From the NCBI RefSeq assembly GCF_000597725.1, contig NZ_JFBL01000001.1, positions 186,001-250,000 on the forward strand: a stretch of DNA of 64,000 nt. The letters are read 5' to 3'. Position numbers and translations under genes: made by a program. Origin of the DNA: Sulfurospirillum arcachonense DSM 9755 (lineage in GTDB: Bacteria; Campylobacterota; Campylobacteria; Campylobacterales; Sulfurospirillaceae). Within the stretch, counting starts at the first letter, position 1. Every line of letters starts with the position of its first letter. The notes beneath the pieces are model-generated. The model saw only the letters and a list, made by a program, of their open reading frames with translations, did no database searches and was not told where the DNA came from. Shown piece after piece: positions 9,134 through 18,261 of this stretch.

Positions 9134-10513
9134 ATGGATAAAAAACACATAAAATACTTTAAAAAACTCCTTGGAGAGGAAAATGTTTTTGATGATAAAG
9201 CTCATTGCATAGCATATGCATATGATGCTACAAGAAACAGATACGAACCAGACTTAGTAATTTTTCCAAGAGATGAACAAGATGTAAGCGATGTTTTAAA
9301 ATATTGTAATGAACATAAGATAATTCTTACTCCTCGTGGTGCTGGTAGTGGGTTTACAGGTGGATCACTTCCTGCTAATGGTGGTATTGTTTTAGCATAT
9401 GAAAAACATATGAATAAGATTTTAGAAATCGATATGGAAAATATGGTAGCAGTTGTGCAACCTGGTGTTATTAATATGGATTTACAAAAAGCTGTTGAAG
9501 AAGTGGGACTTTTTTATCCACCAGATCCAGCAAGTGAAAACTACTCAACTATTGGTGGAAACGTAAGTGAAAATGCAGGTGGCATGAGAGCTGCAAAATA
9601 TGGTATAACAAAAGACTATGTAATGGCATTACGTTTAGTTATTCCAAATGGTGAAATTATAAGAGCTGGAAAGAGAACAATTAAAGATGTCGCTGGTTAT
9701 AACATTAGTGGGATTATAATTGCTAGTGAAGGTACTCTTGGGTGCATCACAGAAATCACACTTAAACTTATATCAAAACCTACACTAAGCCAGAGTATGA
9801 TGGGTGTATTTCCTACAGTAAATGATGCTATGAACGCTGTATATAAAACAATGGCTGCAGGTGTTACACCAGTAGCTATGGAGTTTTTAGATAACTTAAC
9901 TATTCGTGCGGTAGAGCAAAAATACAATAAAGGTTTGCCTACAGATGCTGGTGCAATTTTGATTGCTACAATTGATGGTAATTTAGATGTAGAACTACAA
10001 AAACAATTAGAGATTTTACAAACAAAATTTAAAGAGAATGGTTGTAGTGATTTTAAAGTAGCAAAAGATGAAAAAGAAGAAGCTGACCTTTGGTTTGCAA
10101 GAAAAAATGCTAGCCAATGTATAACAACATATGGTAGTAAAAAACTCAATGAAGATATAACTGTTCCAAGAAATAAACTTCCTGATTTACTAAAAGCCAT
10201 AGATGAAGTATCTCAAAAATATAACGTAAAAGTTCCTTGTTTTGGACATACTGGTGATGGTAACGTACATACAAACGTTATGGTTGATGGAAGTGATGAA
10301 AAGCAACTAGAAATTGGACATCAAGCTATCGAAGAGATTTTCAAAGCTACCGTTGCACTTGAAGGAACCTTAAGTGGTGAGCATGGTATAGGACTCAGTA
10401 AAGCACCTTACATGCATTTAGCTTTTAGTGATGGTGAAATGGAACTATTTCGTTCAATCAAAAAAGCATTTGATCCAAACAATATACTAAATCCAAATAA
10501 AATGGGACTATGA
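9134..10513 (+). CDS. glcD: FAD-linked oxidase, GlcD / D-lactate dehydrogenase type
   Basis: Cytoplasmic or membrane-associated flavoenzyme of the FAD_binding_4 family that oxidises a 2-hydroxy acid such as glycolate or D-lactate. The FAD-binding motifs are clear (TPRGAGSGFTGGSLPANGG and PPDPASENYSTIGGNVSENA), and the C-terminal oxidase domain ends with GTLSGEHGIGLSKA and the usual FDPNNILNPNKM. Length 459 is normal. GlcE and the iron-sulfur subunit GlcF are not neighbours, so it may act alone or with distant partners. It is tightly packed between the PgbA_N protein and the BrkB-family gene, probably in one operon. The exact substrate is not decided. Confidence 0.9.
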   Translation: MDKKHIKYFKKLLGEENVFDDKAHCIAYAYDATRNRYEPDLVIFPRDEQDVSDVLKYCNEHKIILTPRGAGSGFTGGSLPANGGIVLAYEKHMNKILEIDMENMVAVVQPGVINMDLQKAVEEVGLFYPPDPASENYSTIGGNVSENAGGMRAAKYGITKDYVMALRLVIPNGEIIRAGKRTIKDVAGYNISGIIIASEGTLGCITEITLKLISKPTLSQSMMGVFPTVNDAMNAVYKTMAAGVTPVAMEFLDNLTIRAVEQKYNKGLPTDAGAILIATIDGNLDVELQKQLEILQTKFKENGCSDFKVAKDEKEEADLWFARKNASQCITTYGSKKLNEDITVPRNKLPDLLKAIDEVSQKYNVKVPCFGHTGDGNVHTNVMVDGSDEKQLEIGHQAIEEIFKATVALEGTLSGEHGIGLSKAPYMHLAFSDGEMELFRSIKKAFDPNNILNPNKMGL

Positions 10514-10514
10514 C

Positions 10515-11354
10515 ATGATTAAACTAAGAGAAGCAATTGACTTTTTGAAGAAGGTTAAAGACCCTTCAATAGTTCATTACGCTTCTTCTCTTAGTTTTCA
10601 TACTATTCTTTCTCTTATCCCTATACTTCTTATCTCTTTTAGTATATTTACAAAGCTTCCTAGTTTTAAAGAGTATTACGCAAAAATTCAACATTTTATT
10701 TTTAACTCCTTAATGCCAGCCCAACAAGATGCAATAACTCCCTATATAAACAAATTTTTAGAAAATACAGGGAGTATGGGATCAACTGGACTTATATTTG
10801 TTTTGTATGTTTCAATTATGTTCTTTTTAGACTATGAAAAAATTATCAGTAAGATTTTTAAAGCACAAAAAAGAACTCTTTGGGAATCACTCTCTACTTA
10901 CTGGACTATGCTTACGATGATGCCTTTAGGACTTGCGTTGTCTTTTTATCTTTCCTCTTTAGTGAGTGGTTTTTTATCTTCAAATGAAGTTACAAGTTCT
11001 ATAAACTTTTTACCATTTTTACCCTATCTTATTATATGGTTTTTATTTTTTATCATGTTTACTATTTCTGCAAATATAGCATTAAATAGAAAAGTGACTA
11101 TACTAGCTTCTTTTATCACGTCTCTTATCTGGTATATATCAAAATCACTCTTTGTCTATTATGTGGCTTACAACAAAACTTATCTTAGTATTTATGGCTC
11201 ATTTAGTATCTTGATGTTCTTTTTTGTTTGGGTCTATTTTTCTTGGCTTATATATCTTTATGGTGCTAAATTATGTCAAGTTTTAAATGAAAAACAAAAT
11301 CAAAGCCAGCAAGGGCAAGAAAATAGCAATCAACCTAACCCTGATAGCAACTAA
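10515..11354 (+). CDS. YihY/BrkB family inner-membrane protein
   Basis: The 279-residue integral membrane protein has about six hydrophobic helices and the family strings HYASSLSFHTILSLIPILLI and SIYGSFSILMFFFVWVYFSW. These were once called ribonuclease BN, but the biochemical role is unsettled. It starts one base after the glcD stop. The last 22 residues are Gln/Asn-rich (QNQSQQGQENSNQPN), and their DNA is also the antisense of the last 24 codons of the converging comEC gene (72-base overlap). The tail composition may be a by-product of that shared coding. Confidence 0.88.
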   Translation: MIKLREAIDFLKKVKDPSIVHYASSLSFHTILSLIPILLISFSIFTKLPSFKEYYAKIQHFIFNSLMPAQQDAITPYINKFLENTGSMGSTGLIFVLYVSIMFFLDYEKIISKIFKAQKRTLWESLSTYWTMLTMMPLGLALSFYLSSLVSGFLSSNEVTSSINFLPFLPYLIIWFLFFIMFTISANIALNRKVTILASFITSLIWYISKSLFVYYVAYNKTYLSIYGSFSILMFFFVWVYFSWLIYLYGAKLCQVLNEKQNQSQQGQENSNQPNPDSN

Positions 11355-12521
11355 AGAAGACACAATATAACATCCTAAAAACCAAAATGGAGTAGAAATA
11401 GAATTAACCTCTACATGTAAAGAGAAAAACCAACTTAAAAAATGATCAAAAATATCACCAAATTGTATTACATGTAAAGCTAAACTAAGTGGATAAAAAA
11501 CTATAAAAAACATACTCAAAAGTGGTGAAAAAAGCTGATACAGACTAAATACATCAAAAACATAATGAACGATAGGAAGCATTAAAAGATAAACCCAAAA
11601 ATGTAAAAGTATAAAAACCAATGCTTTGTTTAATCCTGAAAAATGGTATAAAAAAAGAAAAATATAAAATACACCAGCTACAGAAAATAAAAAAGCAATC
11701 GAAAACATTAACTTAGGAAACAAAATTAAAATAGCACACACTGTAATAAAAAGTGTCCCAAAGGATATAATTTTGATATTCCTTGAAAAAAGTAAAAATC
11801 CTATAATACTCATTACATAAGCTCTTAATACAGAAGGTGTCATATCTATAAAATACGTATAAGTTCCTAAAATAACAAAAACTATAAATGCTAAATCAGC
11901 ATATGAATTTCTATAAGGAAAATATTTATCTTGAAAAAAAGTATACAAAGGTTTCAATAAAAAAAACAAAATTCCACTGAGTATTCCTAGATGAAACCCA
12001 CTTATTGCTACAAGATGTGCAATGCCCCACTGAGATATATTTTCTCTTAACTTTTTGCTAATAGGAGTAGCAAAATACAAAGCAGAATATAACTCTTTTG
12101 CTAACTCATTTTTATGCTGATTTTCTACAAATGAAATTAAACTGTTTTGCTTATATTTGTTCTTTACATGTAAAAATTTTGTAGTGGCATAAAAACCTTT
12201 AAGATAATTAATAAAATCAATTTTATTAGTAAAAAATCCTATTTTGACTGTATCTCCTCTAGTAAGATTTCTATCTTTCCAACTTACTGTATAAAAAGTA
12301 AAATCTTGACTTTTAAGTTTTAATACATGATAAACTTTATCATTTTTATTTTTTTTAGGATAATACTTCAAAACTTTTGCATCTGTTACATGTAAAGAGT
12401 ACGTAGTGACTTTTTTATATTTATAAAACTCATAAGAGAGTGAAGAGAAAAAAAGAAGTGCCACTACAAAAAGAGTATAAAAAAACTCTTTTTTCGTAAT
12501 AAACAGTGGCACACTTGTCAT
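11283..12521 (-). CDS. comEC: ComEC/Rec2-family DNA-uptake channel protein (competence domain only)
   Basis: It is the inner-membrane channel for single-stranded DNA in natural transformation. The ComEC/Rec2 core is recognised by WGIAHLVAISGFHLGILSGIL and TPSVLRAYVMSIIGFLLFSR. An N-terminal beta-rich segment (about 30-110) resembles the family's OB-like domain. At 412 residues it lacks the C-terminal metallo-beta-lactamase-like nuclease domain of Bacillus-type ComEC, as in other Campylobacterota. It overlaps dnaB by one base (TAATG), so translation is coupled. Four TACATGTA palindromes lie in the gene, encoding Leu-His-Val four times. The 3' end overlaps the brkB-family gene by 72 bases. Confidence 0.9.
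   Translation of the reverse strand: MTSVPLFITKKEFFYTLFVVALLFFSSLSYEFYKYKKVTTYSLHVTDAKVLKYYPKKNKNDKVYHVLKLKSQDFTFYTVSWKDRNLTRGDTVKIGFFTNKIDFINYLKGFYATTKFLHVKNKYKQNSLISFVENQHKNELAKELYSALYFATPISKKLRENISQWGIAHLVAISGFHLGILSGILFFLLKPLYTFFQDKYFPYRNSYADLAFIVFVILGTYTYFIDMTPSVLRAYVMSIIGFLLFSRNIKIISFGTLFITVCAILILFPKLMFSIAFLFSVAGVFYIFLFLYHFSGLNKALVFILLHFWVYLLMLPIVHYVFDVFSLYQLFSPLLSMFFIVFYPLSLALHVIQFGDIFDHFLSWFFSLHVEVNSISTPFWFLGCYIVSSLVAIRVRLIAIFLPLLALILFFI
11412..12394. repeat. Cluster of four TACATGTA palindromes in comEC
   Basis: Copies lie at 11412-11419, 11469-11476, 12165-12172 and 12387-12394. Three of the four carry AAAG on the right side. All four use the same reading frame (TTA CAT GTA, giving Leu-His-Val). 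See the finding on the iterated palindrome. Confidence 0.8.
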
Positions 12522-13948
12522 TAGATTGGTTGCATACTTATTGTGGCTTCTCTGCCATCCATATTTGACTCATCATAAACAACTTCGATAGGAATTCCAC
12601 CAGCATCTATAAATTTTGTACATGCTTTTTGAAAAAGAAGATTGGCAACCCCAATAGGTCCATTTCTATTTTTACCGATAATAATTTCAGCACTCTCTTC
12701 AGGTTTATCAAAAAAGTTACTTTTATACTCTTTCCCCTCAACTCTTGCTTTTTGCTCTTTATCTTTCTCTTCACGCATTCTATATATGTCATCACGATAT
12801 ACAAACATAATCATATCAGCATCTTGTTCAATTGAACCAGACTCTCTAATATCACTCATCATAGGTCTTTTATCATGTCTACTTTCAACTCCACGATTTA
12901 GCTGAGAAAGTGCAATAATTGGCATCTCTAGCTCACGAGCTAAAAGTTTTAACCCACGAGATATATCACTTACTTCTTGATGTCTATCTTTATTACCAGC
13001 TCCTGTCATGAGTTGTAAGTAGTCAATAACACAAAGAGAAATTTCAGGATGTTGCGTTTTTAGTTTTCTAAGTTTTGCTCTTACATTGTGTATATTCACA
13101 TTACCATTGTCATCAACAAAAAGTTTCTTTTGACTCATAGTATCAGCAGCACTATTTAACCTACTCCACTCATCATCACTCATATCACCAACTTTAAGTT
13201 TTTGAAGAGGAATCGAAGTCTTAGCACTAAGCATTCTTAACATTAATTGTTCTGCTGGCATCTCCAAAGAGAAAATTGCAACACCCTTATTATCATCAAT
13301 TGCTTTTTGTGCAAGATTTAGCGTAAAAGCTGTTTTACCCATCGCTGGACGAGCCGCAACAATAATCAAATCCCCAGCACCAAAACCAGTTGTAAGTCTG
13401 TTTATCTCAGCAAATCCAGTATCAAGTCCAACAACACCTGCATTTCCTCTTTTTTTCATCTCTAAGATATGCTGTATTGTTGCATTGGTCATCTCAGAAG
13501 ATTCACGAAACTCTTTTGAACTGCTATCACTGGTGATTTGATAAAGTTTTTGCTGCACCAAATCAACTACTTCACTTGAAGGCAAATCTTTCTCAACTGC
13601 AACTTCTCTAATATCTCCAGTAAGTTTTACCAAATCTCTTTTTATAGATTTTTCACGTATCTCTTCAACATAAGCTTTTATGGAAGGAAGTGGATTTGTT
13701 GAAAGAATTTCCAGCATAACTTCTTCATCAAATCTCTCTTCTTGCTTGAGTTTTTTCTTTACAAACTCTTCATCTATAGGAAGATCTTCTCTTTCACACT
13801 CTTCCATCGCTTCAAATATATATTTATGAGCAGGAAGATAAAAATCTCTTGGTTTTATATTTGATGCAACCTCTTCATAAGTTGCTGGGTTAAAAAGGAT
13901 TGAGCTTAGAACTGAGCGTTCAATGTTTATATTGTGTAAATTATCCAT
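12521..13948 (-). CDS. dnaB: Replicative DNA helicase DnaB
   Basis: Hexameric 5'-3' helicase that unwinds DNA at the replication fork and loads primase. The N-terminal DnaG-interacting domain spans about residues 1-110. The RecA-like motor shows Walker A at about 200-207 (RPAMGKTA), Walker B ([10 protein letters not shown]) and a typical DnaB C-terminal region with [13 protein letters not shown]. Length 475 is normal and no intein is present. It is flanked by ispG (8-base overlap at its start) and comEC (1-base overlap at its end), which suggests an ispG-dnaB-comEC operon. Confidence 0.97.
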   Translation of the reverse strand: MDNLHNINIERSVLSSILFNPATYEEVASNIKPRDFYLPAHKYIFEAMEECEREDLPIDEEFVKKKLKQEERFDEEVMLEILSTNPLPSIKAYVEEIREKSIKRDLVKLTGDIREVAVEKDLPSSEVVDLVQQKLYQITSDSSSKEFRESSEMTNATIQHILEMKKRGNAGVVGLDTGFAEINRLTTGFGAGDLIIVAARPAMGKTAFTLNLAQKAIDDNKGVAIFSLEMPAEQLMLRMLSAKTSIPLQKLKVGDMSDDEWSRLNSAADTMSQKKLFVDDNGNVNIHNVRAKLRKLKTQHPEISLCVIDYLQLMTGAGNKDRHQEVSDISRGLKLLARELEMPIIALSQLNRGVESRHDKRPMMSDIRESGSIEQDADMIMFVYRDDIYRMREEKDKEQKARVEGKEYKSNFFDKPEESAEIIIGKNRNGPIGVANLLFQKACTKFIDAGGIPIEVVYDESNMDGREATISMQPI

Positions 13949-15002
13949 TTTCTTTAGCTGCTTTCTCTACTTCTTGCATAAATCTATCCACAAGTTCATC
14001 CTCTTTTAATTTTGCCACAATTTCACCACTTCTCATAATAAGACCTTGCCCTTTTCCAAAAGCTATAGCAACATCAGCATGTTTTGCTTCACCAATAGCA
14101 TTTACGACACATCCCATAACTGAAATATTTAGTGGTGCTTTTATATCTTTTACTCTTTTTTCTACTTCAGCTACTGCTTTAACCAAATCAGCTTCAATGC
14201 GTCCACAAGTTGGACATGAGATGATATTGACCCCACTCTTAACGACTCCACTATCTTTGAGTATCGCACGAGCCACATTTATCTCTTCTTCAAGCTCTCC
14301 TGTCATTGAAACTCTCATCGTATCACCAATGCCTTCAAGTAAAAGTGTTCCCAAGGCAATAGAAGATTTTACAGTGGAGTGAAACTTTGTTCCAGCTTCA
14401 GTTACTCCAAGATGAAAAGGATGATTAGTCAAAGGTCTTAGCATACGATAAGCTTCTACAGTTCGCTCAACGTCACTCGCTTTGAGTGAAACTTTTATAT
14501 CGCTAAAACCTAAATCTTCAAGATATTTTATATTATAAAGTGCAGATTCAACCATACCTTTTGAAGTTGGACCATATTTTGTATCGAACTCTTTTTCTAA
14601 ACTTCCAGAATTCACACCAATACGAATTGGTATATTTCTTTGTTGGCACGCTTTTACAACTTCTTTTACTCTGTCTTTATTTCCAATATTACCAGGATTG
14701 ATACGAATACAATCAACCACTTCAGCAGCTATCAAAGCCAAACGGTAGTTAAAATGGATATCTGCAACAAGAGGTAGTTTTATCTGTTTTTTTATCTCTT
14801 TAAGTGCATTTGCATCTTCATAATCAGGAACAGCGACACGAACAATATCACATCCTGCAAAATGGAGTTTTTTTATCTGCTCAACTGTAGCCTCAACATC
14901 ATGAGTTTTTGAGTAAGTCATAGATTGAACCGATATAGGTGAATCTCCTCCTATAGGCACATCACCAACATAAATTTTATTTGTAGGATAGCGTTTTATC
15001 AT
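13941..15002 (-). CDS. ispG: 4-hydroxy-3-methylbut-2-enyl diphosphate synthase (IspG/GcpE)
   Basis: Iron-sulfur enzyme of the methylerythritol phosphate route to isoprenoids. It makes HMBPP from the cyclic diphosphate. Family strings include [17 protein letters not shown] and [13 protein letters not shown]. The 4Fe-4S ligands are Cys263, Cys266 (SCPTCGR) and Cys298 ([10 protein letters not shown]), with Glu305 as the fourth ligand candidate. Length 353 is the usual bacterial single-domain form. It heads a unit with dnaB and comEC. A copy of the dispersed repeat element (15019-15046) lies right before its ribosome site. ispE, another enzyme of the pathway, is at 57998-58762. Confidence 0.96.
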   Translation of the reverse strand: MIKRYPTNKIYVGDVPIGGDSPISVQSMTYSKTHDVEATVEQIKKLHFAGCDIVRVAVPDYEDANALKEIKKQIKLPLVADIHFNYRLALIAAEVVDCIRINPGNIGNKDRVKEVVKACQQRNIPIRIGVNSGSLEKEFDTKYGPTSKGMVESALYNIKYLEDLGFSDIKVSLKASDVERTVEAYRMLRPLTNHPFHLGVTEAGTKFHSTVKSSIALGTLLLEGIGDTMRVSMTGELEEEINVARAILKDSGVVKSGVNIISCPTCGRIEADLVKAVAEVEKRVKDIKAPLNISVMGCVVNAIGEAKHADVAIAFGKGQGLIMRSGEIVAKLKEDELVDRFMQEVEKAAKENG

Positions 15003-15018
15003 TTTAATTTTTCCATTT

Positions 15019-15046
15019 CACTAAAGCTTCTGCTTTGCATAGAATA
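15019..15046 (-). repeat. Dispersed intergenic element, copy A (upstream of ispG)
   Basis: This 28-base segment differs at one position from 43996-44023. On the gene strand it begins TATTCTATGCAAAGC and continues to GCTTTAGTG. It has a small AAAGC-AGAA-GCTTT hairpin. It lies 17 bases upstream of the ispG start codon, in the 83-base gap after priA. Confidence 0.75.
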
Positions 15047-15085
15047 TTGTATATTTTATTGAAGTTCTATTATACTAAAAAAGTG

Positions 15086-16918
15086 TTAAGAAAAAGATAA
15101 TGGATCTATATCAATCTCTACTGGATACTGTTTACATGTATGAGCAAATTTGAGTAATTCTTTGGTGTTTGAGCTTCTTAAAAGCATATTGTAGCGATAT
15201 TTTCCTGCTATTTTTTCTATATTTGCTTTACCATAACCCACTACTTCAACTAAAGGAAAATCATGCGTTATTTTTTCTATTTGATTTATAACATCATTTG
15301 CTTTTTCATCTTTGATATGCGAGACTAAAACTTTTAAAAGTTTTTTATAAGGAGGATATATCTCTTGTCTGTATTGTAATTCATCATTTAAAAATGCTTC
15401 ATAATCTTCAATAAACTCTTCAAAAAATTCTCTATTTTGAGTTTGGATAAAAACTTCACCCTCACCTTTTCTCCCTGATCTTCCTGCAACTTGAAGTAAA
15501 AGAGACATTGCTTTCTCACGAGCTCTAAAATCAGGCATATTCAAAATCGAATCAATCCCTATAATAACACTGAGCCCCACACTATGATAATCATGGCCTT
15601 TTGAAAGCATTTGAGTACCAACCAGTATATCTATCTCTTTTTCATTAAAAGCATTGAGTGTAGCTTTGAGTTTATTAGCTGTGCTCACTTCATCTCTGTC
15701 AAACTTTTTTATGACCTTATCGCTAAACTCTTCTTGAAGTCTTTTTACAACTTCAGCTGTTCCTATTCTGTTTGAATGCATTGCTTCACTCTTACAACTT
15801 GGACACTCTTTTGGAATCCTCATAGCAAAATTACAATAGTGACATTTTAAAGCATTTTTATCTACATGTAAACTCATTCCAACACTACAATACGGACACG
15901 TGACATTCGCACCACAATCTCTACATGTAATATATTTAAAATTGGCTCTTGTAGGTAAAAAAACAATAATCTGATTTTGTTTTTCTAAATGCTCATGTAT
16001 TTTATTTAGTATATTTTGACTTAATTCACTGCCACAACTCTCATAAAAGTACTTTTTATTTGAATCAAAGTATGTTCCCCTAAGTCTATGTTTAGGAAGA
16101 TTTTTAAAACTACTTAAACTTGGAGTTGCACTCCCAAGTATAACTTTTGCTTCTTTTCTTGTTCCAAACAAAAGAGCTAAATCTCGAGCGTTATAACGAG
16201 GCCTTTGACTCGATTTATAACTATCATCATGTTCTTCATCTACTACTATTAATCCAAGATTATGAACAGGAAGAAACAAAGCTGAACGAGTTCCTGCTAT
16301 GACCGAGATTTTTCCAATCGCCAAATCTTTTAAAATTTTTTCTTTTTTCTTTTTTGTTATTTTTGAGTGCCAAATAGCAACCATATCACCAAAAACATTT
16401 TTAAGACGCTTTTTTGTTTGCGGAGTAAGTCCAATCTCAGGCATAAGAAAGATAGCTTTTTGACCACTATTTATAGTATGTTCTATACACTTTATATACA
16501 CTTCTGTTTTGCCACTTCCTGTATCTCCAAAAAGTAAAGACCTATCATGACGCTGTATAAACTCATACGCTTTTTGTTGTTCAGGTGAAAGTTTTATATC
16601 GGTGTTTATATGTTGATTGATATGCAAAGAATTTTTTGGAAAAAAAACAAAAAGATTGAGTGCATCACCTAAAGAGCAAACATAATATTCACTAATAAAC
16701 TTTGCAATACTCAAAGTAACTTTATCAAAATATCCATCTTTTACAGAGAGTATATCTGTACATGTAAACTCAGGTTTTTCAGTTTTAGAGATAACAACAC
16801 CTAACTTTGATTTTGAGTTCAGTGTAACTTCTACAATATTGCCAGATTTTAGCTCTTCATCATAAGTATAAGTTAGAGACTGTAAGGGAGAATTTAAAAG
16901 AGAAACTAAATAATGCAA
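15086..16918 (-). CDS. priA: Primosomal protein N' (PriA helicase)
   Basis: PriA restarts stalled replication forks as a 3'-5' helicase. The 610-residue protein has a DNA-binding N-terminus, Walker A (LFGDTGSGKTEVY), a DEEH box (VVDEEHDDSY) and the zinc cluster inserted in the helicase, with Cys pairs CRDC, CPYC, CHYC and CPSC. The start used is TTG at 16918, which directly follows the pilin stop codon with no good ribosome site, so its translation may depend on coupling. It contains four TACATGTA palindromes. One of them (15922) encodes the TC of the zinc-cluster segment YITCRDC. Confidence 0.94.
   Translation of the reverse strand: MHYLVSLLNSPLQSLTYTYDEELKSGNIVEVTLNSKSKLGVVISKTEKPEFTCTDILSVKDGYFDKVTLSIAKFISEYYVCSLGDALNLFVFFPKNSLHINQHINTDIKLSPEQQKAYEFIQRHDRSLLFGDTGSGKTEVYIKCIEHTINSGQKAIFLMPEIGLTPQTKKRLKNVFGDMVAIWHSKITKKKKEKILKDLAIGKISVIAGTRSALFLPVHNLGLIVVDEEHDDSYKSSQRPRYNARDLALLFGTRKEAKVILGSATPSLSSFKNLPKHRLRGTYFDSNKKYFYESCGSELSQNILNKIHEHLEKQNQIIVFLPTRANFKYITCRDCGANVTCPYCSVGMSLHVDKNALKCHYCNFAMRIPKECPSCKSEAMHSNRIGTAEVVKRLQEEFSDKVIKKFDRDEVSTANKLKATLNAFNEKEIDILVGTQMLSKGHDYHSVGLSVIIGIDSILNMPDFRAREKAMSLLLQVAGRSGRKGEGEVFIQTQNREFFEEFIEDYEAFLNDELQYRQEIYPPYKKLLKVLVSHIKDEKANDVINQIEKITHDFPLVEVVGYGKANIEKIAGKYRYNMLLRSSNTKELLKFAHTCKQYPVEIDIDPLSFS
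15133..16766. repeat. Four TACATGTA palindromes in priA
   Basis: Copies lie at 15133-15140, 15863-15870, 15922-15929 and 16759-16766. One is read as Leu-His-Val and three as Thr-Cys. The two middle copies are 59 bases apart. Confidence 0.8.
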
Positions 16919-17428
16919 TTAATTTGTTAAATCACTACACAAGTTTGCATTTGGATTTGCAGCACCAACTGTTCTATTGCAATCAAAAGTGCCTGTATTT
17001 GAATTATATGTAAATAATACAGAAGTACCTTCTAAATAAAATCTATATCTAATATTTACAGGGGAAGCAGCTCCAACATCTACTTTTTGCCAATCTCCAT
17101 CATTTGTAGCACCAACAAAACCATATTCAAGTATATCTCCAGATTCTCCACGATTAAAAAGATTAGAAGTTGTATTGTTTACATCTAAAGTTCTTGGTAT
17201 AAAAGGTTCTGTTCCTTCAAGAAGTCTACGTGACCTTTGCATAGCAATACCACTTCGTATTGCAGACACTTGTGATTTTCCTTTTACAAGAACAGCATCA
17301 TCACGGCTTGCTGCTAGTCTAGGTATAGCAACCGCAGCTAATACACCTAAAATAACAATGACAAAAATAAGTTCTATCATAGTAAAGGCTGGTTTAAAAC
17401 CAGCCTTTTTATTTAATTTTTTAATCAA
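16919..17428 (-). CDS. Type IV pilin / pseudopilin-like protein with unusual leader
   Basis: A 169-residue prepilin with a long charged leader and the hallmark segment TMIELIFVIVILGVLAAVAIPRL (about residues 16-38). The residue before the cleavage site is Ala (PAF-TMIEL) rather than the usual Gly, and the leader is about 15 residues instead of 4-6. The leader codons for KAGFKPAF form a 25-base palindrome (17384-17408). The C-terminal part has two Cys (TFDCNRT and NLCSDL) that could form the D-loop disulfide. It follows the other pseudopilin by 4 bases and is probably cotranscribed. It may be a minor pilin of a pilus or DNA-uptake system. Confidence 0.85.
   Translation of the reverse strand: MIKKLNKKAGFKPAFTMIELIFVIVILGVLAAVAIPRLAASRDDAVLVKGKSQVSAIRSGIAMQRSRRLLEGTEPFIPRTLDVNNTTSNLFNRGESGDILEYGFVGATNDGDWQKVDVGAASPVNIRYRFYLEGTSVLFTYNSNTGTFDCNRTVGAANPNANLCSDLTN
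17384..17408. repeat. Near-perfect palindrome / hairpin inside the pilin leader codons
   Basis: Twelve-base arms AAAGGCTGGTTT and AAACCAGCCTTT flank a single central A. On the plus strand a T-rich run follows, as in an intrinsic terminator. On the coding (minus) strand the hairpin is preceded by A-runs and followed by TTTACTATG. It lies 20 bases inside the second pilin gene. Confidence 0.8.
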
Positions 17429-17432
17429 TTGA

Positions 17433-17963
17433 TTACCACTGAACTCTTCGTCCAGCCATTGAAATATTTGCTTCAGTTACGCCTAAACCATTATTAACAT
17501 CCCATAAAGTAGCACATATACCATTCATACCTCCTGGTTGAATAACTCTAAATACTGGTGCTGAATTAGGATTGGCTCCACCCCAAGCACCATTATTACT
17601 TGTATTAATATCTAAACCAGCACCAATAGTAGCAACTGAATCCTGTGCGGCAGTACCATTCATATCCCAAACCGCAATAGTAACACAAGGTGCACCATCT
17701 ATTGAAAGAGTATAAGATTCTACCCCCGGATTTGGTTTAGCCCATTGAGCAAGATCAATACTCACAGCTTGTTCAATTCTTGCATCTCTTTGTCCCTGAT
17801 ACCATGCTGGTATTGCATTCATAAATGTACCAATATCTGTTTTTATAGCAGCTAATCTAGCATCATCTCTAGTTGCTGCAAGTCTTGGAATAGCAACTGC
17901 TGCTAAAATACCTAAAATAACGATTACGAAAATTAATTCGATCATAGTAAAACCTTTTTTCAT
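17433..17963 (-). CDS. Type IV pilin / pseudopilin-like protein
   Basis: A 176-residue prepilin with a canonical short leader (MKKG, cleavage before FTMIEL) and the hydrophobic helix with Glu5. A strong ribosome site (AAGGAG) precedes the ATG at 17963. The first 35 residues are almost the same as in the next gene, but the C-terminal globular parts differ, so this is an old duplication with divergent heads. The globular part has two Cys (APCVTIAV and GICATLWD). It probably works with its neighbour in a type IV pilus, type II secretion or competence pseudopilus. No assembly ATPase or prepilin peptidase is in the window. Confidence 0.88.
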   Translation of the reverse strand: MKKGFTMIELIFVIVILGILAAVAIPRLAATRDDARLAAIKTDIGTFMNAIPAWYQGQRDARIEQAVSIDLAQWAKPNPGVESYTLSIDGAPCVTIAVWDMNGTAAQDSVATIGAGLDINTSNNGAWGGANPNSAPVFRVIQPGGMNGICATLWDVNNGLGVTEANISMAGRRVQW

Positions 17964-17987
17964 GGTTTACTCCTTTTTTAATTTTGA

Positions 17988-18033
17988 TTGATACACTTAT
18001 CAACCTTTACATAATTTTATTCTTTTACATGTA
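17988..18033. promoter_or_regulatory. Pilin upstream region: small inverted repeat and a TACATGTA site
   Basis: In the 79-base gap before the pilins there is a TTGATA-CACT-TATCAA inverted repeat (17988-18003) and an intergenic TTTTACATGTAAAG palindrome (18026-18033 core). This is one of only four copies outside ORFs. Either could be an operator or a terminator of the upstream small genes. I see no clear -10. Confidence 0.35.
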
Positions 18034-18042
18034 AAGATTTGC

Positions 18043-18261
18043 TTAAACTTCGTCTATTTTATCTGCTATTTTTTTGTACTCTTTTTTATTGAGGTATTCA
18101 TCATAACTTTTTTGAACATACGCCCATAAAAGTTCTTTTGTCTCTATGTTGTTTTTATGTCCAAAAGTCTCTTTAAAATCTTCTTCAAAAAACTTAGAAA
18201 ACTCTTCATCTAGTGTTATATCAAAGTCTTTTGAACCTATAGAGACAGTTATCTTACTCAT
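18043..18261 (-). CDS. Small hypothetical protein (72 residues)
   Basis: I do not recognise this protein. It is acidic and soluble. It starts with a beta-type segment (KITVSIGSKDFDITL) and continues with charged helix (KELLWAYVQKSYDEYLNKKEYKK). The layout of a short beta strand plus helix next to a coiled-coil partner recalls the ZapA/ZapB division proteins, but I see no decisive motif. It overlaps the upstream coiled-coil gene by 4 bases (ATGA), so the two are translationally coupled and probably work together. Confidence 0.7.
   Translation of the reverse strand: MSKITVSIGSKDFDITLDEEFSKFFEEDFKETFGHKNNIETKELLWAYVQKSYDEYLNKKEYKKIADKIDEV

Noticed and set aside
9697-10200. Minus-strand 167-residue ORF inside the glcD-like gene
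   Set aside because: Antisense shadow of conserved FAD-oxidase codons, with no family features.
12607-12905. Small ORFs on both strands inside dnaB
   Set aside because: Frames overlapping the conserved helicase core, without start signals.
13900-14382. Plus-strand 160-residue ORF inside ispG
   Set aside because: Antisense shadow. The Ser/Thr-rich sequence follows from the codons of the real gene.
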